This document shows, in pieces, positions 16,326 through 23,503 of a stretch of 27,618 bases of DNA. A program made the position numbers and the translations under genes. How positions within the stretch are numbered: the stretch's first letter is position 1; each line of letters opens with the position of its first letter. Source of the stretch: Gammaproteobacteria bacterium (GTDB lineage: Bacteria > Pseudomonadota > Gammaproteobacteria > GCF-002020875); NCBI GenBank assembly GCA_018671205.1, contig JABHIC010000379.1:1-27618 (forward strand), given 5' to 3'. The notes beneath the pieces were generated by a model that had not been told where the DNA came from, ran no database searches, and saw only the letters and a list, made by a program, of their open reading frames with translations.

Positions 16326-16434
16326 ATAAGTTCCTTCATAGCGATTCCGGGGCCATTGATAGCTAGGGATGGCTATCGTCGAGCGCAGATGGATGTTTTA
16401 CAACGTACCTTGGAAACGTTATGAAGGAACGTAT
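16326..16434. repeat. Inverted-repeat-bounded intergenic element between hypA and hypB
   Basis: The arms at 16326-16343 and 16417-16434 are inverted copies over 18 bases with 2 mismatches; the core is GTTCCTTCATAGCG against CGTTATGAAGGAAC. The 73 bases between them hold a perfect 6-base hairpin, GATAGC (16358-16363) and GCTATC (16372-16377), with an 8-base loop. Overall size (109 bases) and form resemble dispersed intergenic repeats of the ERIC or MITE kind. No clear target-site duplication is visible, and no second copy occurs in this window. Confidence 0.55.
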
Positions 16435-16437
16435 AAG

Positions 16438-16470
16438 ATGCCTAAAAAATACCGACAAGGAGAACAATAA
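16438..16470 (+). other. Possible 10-codon leader ORF before hypB
   Basis: An ATG at 16438 opens a 10-codon frame (M-P-K-K-Y-R-Q-G-E-Q) whose TAA overlaps the hypB ATG as TAATG. AAGGAA lies 9 bases before it, inside the right arm of the inverted-repeat element. It may be a coupling leader or chance; hypB also has its own AAGGAG at 16457-16462. Confidence 0.3.
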
Positions 16471-17333
16471 TGTGTGATACCTGTGGATGCAATATCACCT
16501 CTGGCAATGAACATTTTTTACAGGAGGGGGGGAAGTTGGCCCAAACCGAAAGTGGCAGAGAGGCGGTGGAGGTGTTACAGGGGTTGCTACACGAAAATGA
16601 CCATCAGGCAAGCCATAACCGGGACCATTTTGACCACCATCAGGTACTCGCTATTAACCTGATGTCCTCTCCCGGTAGTGGAAAAACCTCTCTGTTGGAG
16701 GCCACCATTGAGGCGTTGAACGGAGAGTTGAGGGTAGGTGTCGTTGAGGGAGATCTGGAGACGGAGAATGATGCCAACCGCATTCGTCAAAAAGGGGTGC
16801 CCGCCCACCAAATCTCTACCGGTAGTGCCTGCCATCTGGATGCCCATATGGTGCATGATGCCCTCCACCACATGGCACTGGAGCCGCTCGATATCCTCTT
16901 CATTGAGAATGTGGGCAATCTGGTCTGCCCTGCCAGTTTTGATCTTGGACACCACCGTAACATCACCCTGCTCTCCGTTACCGAGGGAGATGACAAGCCC
17001 GCCAAGTATCCAGTGATTTTCCGGGCAGCCAATCTAATGCTACTGACTAAAGTTGATCTGCTTCCCTATCTGGAGGAGTTTGACCCGGCACGTGCGGAGC
17101 ACTATCTGCGCCACCTCTCTAACCCTGCTGAAGTCATCTCACTCTCCGCCAAGGATGGAACCGGTCTGGAGCCGTGGATTGAGTGGCTACGCAGTGAATT
17201 GAGCCACTATCGGGAGGCACTGACCGCTGGTTCGACACTACATCCGGCAATAGCACCGGAGGGGGCCGTTCAACACCAACATAACCATGAGGGTCACCAG
17301 CACCATAACCATAACCAATCAGAAACCAGATGA
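16470..17333 (+). CDS. hypB: Nickel-insertion GTPase HypB with C-terminal His-rich tail
   Basis: HypB is a metal-binding GTPase that loads nickel onto hydrogenase together with HypA. The N-terminal M-C-D-T-C-G-C gives the high-affinity nickel site of the CxxCGC type (Cys2, Cys5, Cys7). The P-loop S-S-P-G-S-G-K-T is at 66-73. The GTPase-domain metal site is Cys121-His122, followed by His126. A moderate histidine linker lies at 41-57. The last 20 residues hold a second, dense His cluster (about seven His in 15 residues, starting near 269). Most HypB proteins with a His-rich stretch have it near the N-terminus, so the C-terminal position is unusual. The stop overlaps hupK in ATGA. Confidence 0.95.
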   Translation: MCDTCGCNITSGNEHFLQEGGKLAQTESGREAVEVLQGLLHENDHQASHNRDHFDHHQVLAINLMSSPGSGKTSLLEATIEALNGELRVGVVEGDLETENDANRIRQKGVPAHQISTGSACHLDAHMVHDALHHMALEPLDILFIENVGNLVCPASFDLGHHRNITLLSVTEGDDKPAKYPVIFRAANLMLLTKVDLLPYLEEFDPARAEHYLRHLSNPAEVISLSAKDGTGLEPWIEWLRSELSHYREALTAGSTLHPAIAPEGAVQHQHNHEGHQHHNHNQSETR

Positions 17334-18496
17334 ACCTGGAGGGTCGTATTTCCATTGACCTCAGCTACCCCTCCCATGACACCGGGGTGGTTACCCTATC
17401 CTCCAGCCGCCCGGTTCATGCCTCTACGCTGTTTGAGGGGAAAACCATTGAGGAGACTCTACAGACCCTGCCGCTGCTCTTCAGTATCTGTTCCACGGCT
17501 CAGGCCTGTGCTGCCGTTCGCGCCTGTGAGCAGGCCACAAAGAGCCAACCTCCCACCGGGGTGGAGCCGATTCGTCAACAACTGCTCTCAATTGAGATGA
17601 TTCGTGAGCATCTCTGGAGAATTTTATTGGGGTGGAGTGAGAGGGTGGGCACTCCACCACCAGAATCAGCCCTGGCCGAGGTGATGCGTCTACAACAGGA
17701 ACTCCGTCAGAGCCTGACTGCAGGAGACTCCCCTTTTCGGATTGTTGTTTCACCTTTTGAACCCGACATGGCGAGTTTCCAACAAGCTGTACAACAGCTG
17801 AAAGCACTGCTTAAGCAGACGGTATTGGGGGTTGATTGCTCCACCTGGCTACAGATAGAGAGTATCGATCAGCTACATCAATGGATTTCCCGGCAGCAGG
17901 GGGTGGCCACCCAACTACTCCATAAGATATGGCAGCAACAGTGGCACGGACTGGGGCGCTGTCTGATCCCCCCGCTGCCCACACTGGAGTGGGATCGACT
18001 CAATCAGGCACTCTCCCACTCCAACTATGTTGAACAACCCGAATGGGCGGGCGAGCCCGCGGAAACCACTCCTCTCACCCGTACCGATAGCCCACTGCTT
18101 CACCAACTTCAACTCGAATACGGAAATGGGTTGCTGGTTCGCCTGATTGCCCGCTTGACTGAACTGGCCCAATTGGTTGAATCCCTGGATCAACCTCACT
18201 CCTCCACTCCATCACCCGTTGGTTTTGCCTCTGGAGAGAGCGGAATAGGCTGTTGTGAGGCCGCTCGTGGCCTCTTGGTACACCGTGTCACCCTGGAGAA
18301 CGAGCAGATCCGTCAGTACCAAATCCTTGCACCCACCGAGTGGAACTTCCACCCCGATGGGGTTGTGGTTCGCGCACTGCAGCAGCTGCCAGCAGAATCT
18401 CCTCACCTGCAACAGCAGGCCAGTCTGATTATCCATGCGATTGACCCCTGTGTTGGTTATGATCTGACCATTAACCAACGTCCCCCGGCCCACTAA
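17330..18496 (+). CDS. hupK: HupK/HoxV-like hydrogenase maturation protein
   Basis: A 388-residue protein that looks like a degenerate large subunit. Near the N-terminus, S-I-C-S-T-A-Q-A-C (52-60) stands where L1 R-x-C-x-x-C would be. Near the C-terminus, I-D-P-C-V-G-Y-D (371-378) stands where L2 D-P-C-x-x-C-x-x-H would be. The first cysteine of each pair (Cys54, Cys374) is kept and the second is lost, so it cannot hold the complete Ni-Fe centre. HupK/HoxV proteins are thought to act as scaffolds for the Fe(CN)2CO unit on its way to the large subunit. The ATG overlaps the hypB stop. The middle part (80-330) is poorly conserved and Gln/Leu rich. Confidence 0.82.
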   Translation: MNLEGRISIDLSYPSHDTGVVTLSSSRPVHASTLFEGKTIEETLQTLPLLFSICSTAQACAAVRACEQATKSQPPTGVEPIRQQLLSIEMIREHLWRILLGWSERVGTPPPESALAEVMRLQQELRQSLTAGDSPFRIVVSPFEPDMASFQQAVQQLKALLKQTVLGVDCSTWLQIESIDQLHQWISRQQGVATQLLHKIWQQQWHGLGRCLIPPLPTLEWDRLNQALSHSNYVEQPEWAGEPAETTPLTRTDSPLLHQLQLEYGNGLLVRLIARLTELAQLVESLDQPHSSTPSPVGFASGESGIGCCEAARGLLVHRVTLENEQIRQYQILAPTEWNFHPDGVVVRALQQLPAESPHLQQQASLIIHAIDPCVGYDLTINQRPPAH

Positions 18497-18517
18497 GGAA
18501 CCTCTTCCCTCCCTACC

Positions 18518-18748
18518 ATGTGTCTTGCCATACCGACCCAGATTATCGCCATCAGTGATGACCAGCAAAATGCCACCATCTCACTGGATGGTATTCGTAA
18601 GGAGATCTCTCTGGCCCTCCTGGATGAAGCCTCCGTGGGTGATTATGTATTGCTCCATGTCGGCTATGCACTCAGCAAAGTAGACCCTCTGGAGGCGGAA
18701 AAGAGCCTCGCACTGTTTGCTGAAATGGAAAAACCGGAAGCACCATGA
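18518..18748 (+). CDS. hypC: Hydrogenase assembly chaperone HypC (second copy)
   Basis: A 76-residue HypC with M-C-L-A-I-P at the N-terminus and G-D-Y-V-L-L-H-V-G-Y-A-L at about 42-53. It fits the HypC consensus more closely than the first copy. It directly precedes hypD, overlapping it by 4 bases, which suits the HypC-HypD complex that carries the iron-ligand unit. The only purine-rich site upstream, AAGGAA at 18495-18500, lies about 17 bases before the ATG, so translation may depend on coupling to hupK. Confidence 0.95.
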   Translation: MCLAIPTQIIAISDDQQNATISLDGIRKEISLALLDEASVGDYVLLHVGYALSKVDPLEAEKSLALFAEMEKPEAP

Positions 18749-19875
18749 AGTATATTGATGAGTTCCGCTCTGGCGAACTGGCGCAGAAGCTGTCAAAAAA
18801 AATCCATCTGGCGATTGACCCACAACGCAGCTATAACCTGATGGAGTTTTGTGGAGGACACACACATGCCATCTTCCGTTACGGCGTAGAGGAGTTGATG
18901 CCGGACAATGTCCACTTTATCCACGGCCCCGGCTGCCCGGTCTGCGTACTGCCAACCGCAAGAATTGATCAGGCGATTCATCTTTTGCAACAAGAGGAGG
19001 TCATCCTCTGTAGTTACGGGGATCTGCTGCGTGTCCCTGCCAGCCACCGAAAAAGTCTGCTCAAAGTCAAAGCCGAGGGGGGTGATGTGCGCATGGTCTA
19101 CTCCACTCAGGATGCCCTCAAGATCGCACGCGAGAACCCCGACCGGGAGGTTGTCTTCTTCGCGATCGGCTTCGAGACCACTACCCCTCCCTCTGCGGTA
19201 GCCATTCAGCAGGCGGCAGCTGAGTCGCTTAACAATTTCACCGTATTCTGCAACCACGTACTGACCCCTGCGGCGATTCAAAACATTCTTGAGTCACCCG
19301 AGGTCAGGGAGATGAGCACCTTCTCTATTGATGGTTTCTTCGGCCCCTCCCATGTGAGTGCCATTATTGGCAGCCGCCCCTACGAATTCTTTGCCGAAGA
19401 GTTCCAGCGCCCGGTAGTCATCGCCGGGTTTGAGCCATTGGATGTCATGCAGTCCGCACTGATGCTGATTCGCCAGCTTAATGAGGGGCGCTATGAGGTT
19501 GAAAATGAGTATCACCGGGTGGTAACCCGGGAGGGCAACCAGAAGGCGCAGCGGCTAGTGTCGGAGGTTTTTGAGTTACGTCCTCTGTTTGAGTGGCGCG
19601 GACTGGGAGAGGTTCCCTATAGTGCCCTGCGGATCAAAAAACGCTACGCCACCTTCGATACAGAGCAACGTTTTGAGATTCCAGAGATACCCACCTCAGA
19701 GGTCAAGGGATGCGAGTGCCCTGCTATTCTTCGAGGAGTCAAACGCCCCAGTGATTGCAAGCTATTTGGCAGAGTCTGCACACCGGAGAATCCAATGGGC
19801 TCTTGTATGGTCTCCTCCGAAGGGGCCTGTGCCGCCTACTGGAGTTATGGTCGTTTTCGATCACAAACAGGTTGA
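18745..19875 (+). CDS. hypD: Hydrogenase maturation protein HypD
   Basis: HypD is the iron-sulfur scaffold on which the Fe(CN)2CO unit is built with HypC and HypE. The 376 residues are standard. Conserved motifs are C-G-G-H-T-H (Cys36), G-P-G-C-P-V-C (Cys64 and Cys67), and E-T-T-T-P (about 149-153). The C-terminal cysteine set G-C-E-C (323, 325), Cys338, Cys345, Cys354 and Cys362 includes the [4Fe-4S] ligands. hypE usually follows hypD, but here the nap promoter region begins right after the stop. HypE and HypF must therefore be encoded elsewhere. Confidence 0.97.
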   Translation: MKYIDEFRSGELAQKLSKKIHLAIDPQRSYNLMEFCGGHTHAIFRYGVEELMPDNVHFIHGPGCPVCVLPTARIDQAIHLLQQEEVILCSYGDLLRVPASHRKSLLKVKAEGGDVRMVYSTQDALKIARENPDREVVFFAIGFETTTPPSAVAIQQAAAESLNNFTVFCNHVLTPAAIQNILESPEVREMSTFSIDGFFGPSHVSAIIGSRPYEFFAEEFQRPVVIAGFEPLDVMQSALMLIRQLNEGRYEVENEYHRVVTREGNQKAQRLVSEVFELRPLFEWRGLGEVPYSALRIKKRYATFDTEQRFEIPEIPTSEVKGCECPAILRGVKRPSDCKLFGRVCTPENPMGSCMVSSEGACAAYWSYGRFRSQTG

Positions 19876-19906
19876 CACTCCGATCGATTCATGACATAAA
19901 TTCACC

Positions 19907-20025
19907 TTATCAGATTCTATATACTGATAACCAACCATTATCATAGGTTACTAACAGAATACATCAAGAAAAGCGGGGAAAAAACCCCCATATTTTCCCT
20001 GAATTAATTAGATATGATAATGGTT
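19907..20025 (+). promoter_or_regulatory. Nested dyads in the napA promoter/leader region
   Basis: The 185-base gap before napA holds several perfect inverted repeats. TTATCAG (19907-19913) pairs with CTGATAA (19924-19930). TGATAA (19925-19930) pairs with TTATCA (19938-19943). AACCATTATCATA (19933-19945) pairs with TATGATAATGGTT (20013-20025) across 67 bases. Inside that span GGGAAAA (19976-19982) pairs with TTTTCCC (19993-19999), competing with a GGGG/CCCC stem (19975-19978 and 19985-19988). The shared TGATAA unit suggests regulator half-sites. The pairing also allows a structured leader with alternative folds. I cannot name the regulator. Confidence 0.5.
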
Positions 20026-20060
20026 ATAACTATAAAAACCTTAAGGGAGGAGAAGTACCT

Positions 20061-22604
20061 ATGGGAATCTCTAGAAGAGACTTTGTTAAGTCTAATGCTG
20101 TTGCTGCGACCGCTGCTGCCATTGGCATCAGTATCCCCGTTATCAGTCAGGCCAAAGATGGCTATGACTCTGACGGAATCCGTTGGGATAAGGCACCCTG
20201 CCGCTTTTGCGGAACAGGCTGTAGTGTCCTTGTAGGCACCAAAAATGGCCGTGTTGTGGCGACTCAAGGCGACCCCGATGCCCCGGTGAACCGTGGTCTC
20301 AACTGTATCAAGGGCTACTTCCTATCCAAGATCATGTATGGAAAGGATCGCCTGACATCTCCGCTGCTCAGAATGAGTAATGGAAAATATGATAAAAATG
20401 GTGAATTCACCCCGATCAGCTGGGATAAAGCATTCAGCATCATGGCGGATAAGTGGAAAGAGGCCATGGCCAAGGATTTGGTACGCAATGATGGGAAATC
20501 TACGGTTGGCATGTTTGGCTCCGGCCAGTGGACCGTTCAAGAGGGGTACGCCGCCTCTAAACTTTATAAGGCCGGCTTCCGTTCAAACAACATCGACCCC
20601 AACGCTCGCCACTGTATGGCCTCGGCAGTGGGTGCCTTTATGCGCACCTTTGGTTCAGATGAGCCCATGGGTTGCTACGATGACTTTGAGCATGGTGAAA
20701 ACTTTGTACTGTGGGGCGCTAATATGGCAGAGATGCACCCCATTCTCTGGTCTCGAATCACGGATACCCGCCTGACCAAGAAAGATGCATCGGTTCAGGT
20801 TCTCTCTACCTTCCAGCATCGTAGTTGTGATCTGGCCGATAATGTGATGATCTTTAAGCCGCAGACAGATCTGGTAATTGGCAACTATATCGCCAATTAC
20901 ATTATCCAGAACGGTGCAGTCAACCAGAACTTCCTGAAAAAACATGTCAATATCCGTCTCGCTAATACCGATATTGGCTATGGACTGCGCCCTACCGATG
21001 AGCGTGAAAAGAGTGCAAAAAACAGCTCTCCACGTAAGGCACAGGTTGGCTCCAAACCGATGGCATTTGATGACTATAAGGCCTTTGTCTCCGAGTATAC
21101 CCTGGAGAAGGCCTCCAAGATGTCTGGTGTCCCAGAGGCAAATCTGCTGGAGATGGCGAAGATCTACGCCGACCCCAACAAGAAGGTAATGTCACTCTGG
21201 ACCATGGGTGTTAACCAGCATACACGTGGTGTATGGATGAACCACCTGATATACAACCTGCATCTGCTGACTGGAAAAATATCCGAGCCTGGCAATGGCC
21301 CATTCTCGCTGACAGGGCAGCCCTCCGCCTGTGGTACCGCCCGTGAGGTGGGTACCTTTGCACACCGCCTACCGGCTGATCTGGTGGTAATGAAAGAAGG
21401 ACACCGAAAATTTGCTGAGAAGGTCTGGAAACTACCGAGTGGAACGATTCCTGGAAAGCCCGGCTACCATGCAGTACTGCAGAATCGGATGCTCAAGGAT
21501 GGCAAGCTCAATGCCTACTGGGTCATGTGTAACAACAATGTCCAGGCCGCGCCTAACCTCAACGAAGAGACCATGCCCGGCTACCGTAATCCGGACAACT
21601 TCATTGTCACCTCTGACCCCTATCCAACCGTTACCGCAATGGCCTCAGACCTGATTCTACCTACCGCTATGTGGGTTGAAAAAGAGGGCGTTTATGGAAA
21701 TGCAGAGCGTCGCTCTCAGGCATGGCGTCAGCAGGTTCCCGCGATTGAGGGCGCAAAATCAGACCTTTGGCAGTTGATGGAGTTTTCCAAACACTTCACC
21801 ACCGAAGATGCCTGGCCAGAGGCACTACTCAATGCCAACCCGCAGTACAAAGGCAAAACCCTTTTTGATGTACTCTATGCCAATGGCTCCGTCAACCAGT
21901 ACTCATTGAATGAGCTGGAGACCGGTTTTGATAATGATGAGTCCTTCCACTTTGGTTTCTACGCACAGAAAGGGCTTTATGAGGAGTACCGCCGGTTTGG
22001 ACTTGAGGGACCAAAAAGTGGTCATGAGTTGGGCGAATATTCACAGTACCATAAGGTTCGCGGACTACGTTGGCCAGTGATTGATGGCAAGGAGACCCTC
22101 TGGCGTTATCGTGAGGGGTACGACCCTCTGGTACGCAAGAAGAACCCTACCGTTGCTAGTGGAGATGTCTATTTTTACGGCAAGCCGGATGGTAAGGCCA
22201 ACATCTTCTGCTGCCCCTACGAGCCACCCGCTGAATCCCCTGATGACGAATATCCACTATGGATGTCAACCGGTCGTGTACTGGAGCATTGGCACTCCGG
22301 CACAATGACGCAACGGGTACCTGAACTCTATCGTGCGGTACCGGATGCGATGATCTTCATGCACCCGGAGGATGTGAAGAACCTGGGGCTACACGATGGG
22401 TCATCCGCTGAGGTCGTTTCACGTCGAGGCACAATTACCGGACGTATTTCAACCCGGGGACGTAACCGTCCACCCAAGGGGCTTATTTTTGTCCCCTGGT
22501 TTGATGCCCGTCGTTTAGTGAATAAACTGATACTCGATGCCACGGATCCACTCTCGAAAGAGACGGATTACAAAAAAACGGCTGTCAAAGTCATCAAGGT
22601 TTAA
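20061..22604 (+). CDS. napA: Periplasmic nitrate reductase catalytic subunit NapA
   Basis: NapA reduces nitrate to nitrite in the periplasm at a molybdenum bis-MGD centre. The 847 residues are close to the 830 of proteobacterial enzymes. The Tat motif S-R-R-D-F-V-K is at 4-10, with likely cleavage after S-Q-A near 31. The [4Fe-4S] ligands are Cys47, Cys50, Cys54 and Cys82. The molybdenum ligand is Cys185 in R-H-C-M-A-S-A-V, which distinguishes NapA from formate dehydrogenases (Sec/Cys in another context) and from NarG (Asp). AAGGGAGGAG at 20043-20052 is a very strong ribosome site. It is followed by napB after 15 bases. Confidence 0.97.
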   Translation: MGISRRDFVKSNAVAATAAAIGISIPVISQAKDGYDSDGIRWDKAPCRFCGTGCSVLVGTKNGRVVATQGDPDAPVNRGLNCIKGYFLSKIMYGKDRLTSPLLRMSNGKYDKNGEFTPISWDKAFSIMADKWKEAMAKDLVRNDGKSTVGMFGSGQWTVQEGYAASKLYKAGFRSNNIDPNARHCMASAVGAFMRTFGSDEPMGCYDDFEHGENFVLWGANMAEMHPILWSRITDTRLTKKDASVQVLSTFQHRSCDLADNVMIFKPQTDLVIGNYIANYIIQNGAVNQNFLKKHVNIRLANTDIGYGLRPTDEREKSAKNSSPRKAQVGSKPMAFDDYKAFVSEYTLEKASKMSGVPEANLLEMAKIYADPNKKVMSLWTMGVNQHTRGVWMNHLIYNLHLLTGKISEPGNGPFSLTGQPSACGTAREVGTFAHRLPADLVVMKEGHRKFAEKVWKLPSGTIPGKPGYHAVLQNRMLKDGKLNAYWVMCNNNVQAAPNLNEETMPGYRNPDNFIVTSDPYPTVTAMASDLILPTAMWVEKEGVYGNAERRSQAWRQQVPAIEGAKSDLWQLMEFSKHFTTEDAWPEALLNANPQYKGKTLFDVLYANGSVNQYSLNELETGFDNDESFHFGFYAQKGLYEEYRRFGLEGPKSGHELGEYSQYHKVRGLRWPVIDGKETLWRYREGYDPLVRKKNPTVASGDVYFYGKPDGKANIFCCPYEPPAESPDDEYPLWMSTGRVLEHWHSGTMTQRVPELYRAVPDAMIFMHPEDVKNLGLHDGSSAEVVSRRGTITGRISTRGRNRPPKGLIFVPWFDARRLVNKLILDATDPLSKETDYKKTAVKVIKV

Positions 22605-22619
22605 TGGAGGAGCAATACC

Positions 22620-23063
22620 ATGAAAAAAAGCAATGCAATAGTGGTTATTTTGAGTGTCTCTCTAATGACCTTACTCGGGGGGAGTTCAGTGGTCTCGGCA
22701 TCTGATGTCACCTCTCTGCGTGGAGGCCATGATATCAATATGGTCTCTAACATCCCTAACCGCAGGAACCGTATCAAAGATACGGACCCCTACGAGAGAA
22801 CCTGGAAAGAGCAACCACCCATTATGCCTCATAAGGATTATGGGATAACCATAAAGGAGAACCGCTGTATGGAGTGCCATAGTGATGAGAACTACAAGGA
22901 GGAGGAGGCCACCCAAATTGGTCGCAGCCACTATGTAGATCGTAGCGGCGCCTCGATCAACCACCTCGCTGGGAATCGATACTTCTGTAACCAGTGTCAT
23001 GCTCCACAGTTCAGACTTGACCCTCTGGTCGGAAATCTCTTCTCTACAAGCACAAGAAGATAG
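22620..23063 (+). CDS. napB: Dihaem cytochrome c NapB
   Basis: This is the electron-donating small subunit of periplasmic nitrate reductase. The 147-residue precursor has a signal peptide (K2-K3, core 7-26, cleavage after V-S-A-S-like residues near 27). It has two haem c sites, C-M-E-C-H (83-87) and C-N-Q-C-H (123-127). His71 in M-P-H and His104 in R-S-H-Y are good candidates for the distal axial ligands, since NapB uses bis-His haems. GGAGG lies 7 bases before the ATG. A strong terminator follows 14 bases after the stop. Confidence 0.95.
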   Translation: MKKSNAIVVILSVSLMTLLGGSSVVSASDVTSLRGGHDINMVSNIPNRRNRIKDTDPYERTWKEQPPIMPHKDYGITIKENRCMECHSDENYKEEEATQIGRSHYVDRSGASINHLAGNRYFCNQCHAPQFRLDPLVGNLFSTSTRR

Positions 23064-23076
23064 CGTAGTACTGCTG

Positions 23077-23121
23077 AAAAAACCGCCTGGATAGCCCAAC
23101 ATGCTGTCCAGGCGGTTTTTT
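23077..23121 (+). terminator. Strong intrinsic terminator after napB
   Basis: AACCGCCTGGATAGC (23081-23095) pairs with GCTGTCCAGGCGGTT (23103-23117), a 15-base stem with one G-U pair and a 7-base loop. It is flanked by AAAA and followed by TTTT (23118-23121). This is a textbook rho-independent terminator, placed between napB and napD. Confidence 0.92.
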
Positions 23122-23164
23122 CTTCTCCTCCACAACAACATCTGTCAAAACAAAGGAGCCATCC

Positions 23165-23437
23165 ATGCAGATATCTGGCATTGCTGTACAACATAAACCT
23201 GAATACGCTGAGGCCATCCGCAACCAACTACAGACAATAAATAACCTTGAGATTCATGCCGAAGAAAAGAGTAAAATGGTAATTACTGTAGAGGATCGAA
23301 ACTCAGGTGGAATGACTGACACCATTGCTGAAATTGAAGGGATTGAGGGGGTACTACTGGTTCACCCCGTCTATATCTATGATGACACCACCCTGGATGC
23401 CTCAGAGCATCTCGAAATAAAATCTGCAGAGCTTTAG
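23165..23437 (+). CDS. napD: NapD, Tat-signal-binding chaperone for NapA
   Basis: A 90-residue cytoplasmic protein of the NapD family. NapD binds the NapA Tat signal peptide and delays export until the cofactor is loaded. It begins M-Q-I-S-G-I-A-V, matching the family's (I/V)-S-(S/G)-(L/I)-(V/A)-V first strand. It ends its fold with I-E-G-V-L-L-V-H-P-V-Y, like the usual G-V-(L/I)-x-x-x-L-V-Y-H/Y strand. AAAGGAG lies 6 bases before the ATG. Unlike most nap operons, where napD precedes napA, here it follows napB and lies beyond a terminator. Confidence 0.88.
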   Translation: MQISGIAVQHKPEYAEAIRNQLQTINNLEIHAEEKSKMVITVEDRNSGGMTDTIAEIEGIEGVLLVHPVYIYDDTTLDASEHLEIKSAEL

Positions 23438-23503
23438 ATTCCCGATTGGGAGCTTATGAGATTAACCAAGACTATTGGAACCATTAAAATAAACGAGGAA
23501 AAC

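Noticed and set aside
18793..19281. 162-codon minus-strand frame opposite hypD
   Set aside because: It is fully antisense to a well-conserved gene, with no ribosome site or recognisable domain.
19975..19988. GGGG-A6-CCCC as a terminator for hypD
   Set aside because: The 4-base stem is too short and is not followed by a T-run. It is better viewed as part of the nested dyads before napA.
20015..20035. Fur box before napA
   Set aside because: Only about 14 of 19 positions match the consensus and the second half is poor. It is kept as a possibility inside the dyad finding but not called.
22686..23141. 151-codon minus-strand frame opposite napB
   Set aside because: It is antisense to napB and runs through the strong terminator. 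Its composition is a shadow of the real gene.
23456..23503. Start of the TPR gene at 23456
   Set aside because: It would add 16 polar residues before a clear signal peptide. The ATG at 23504 has a good ribosome site and a normal signal sequence.
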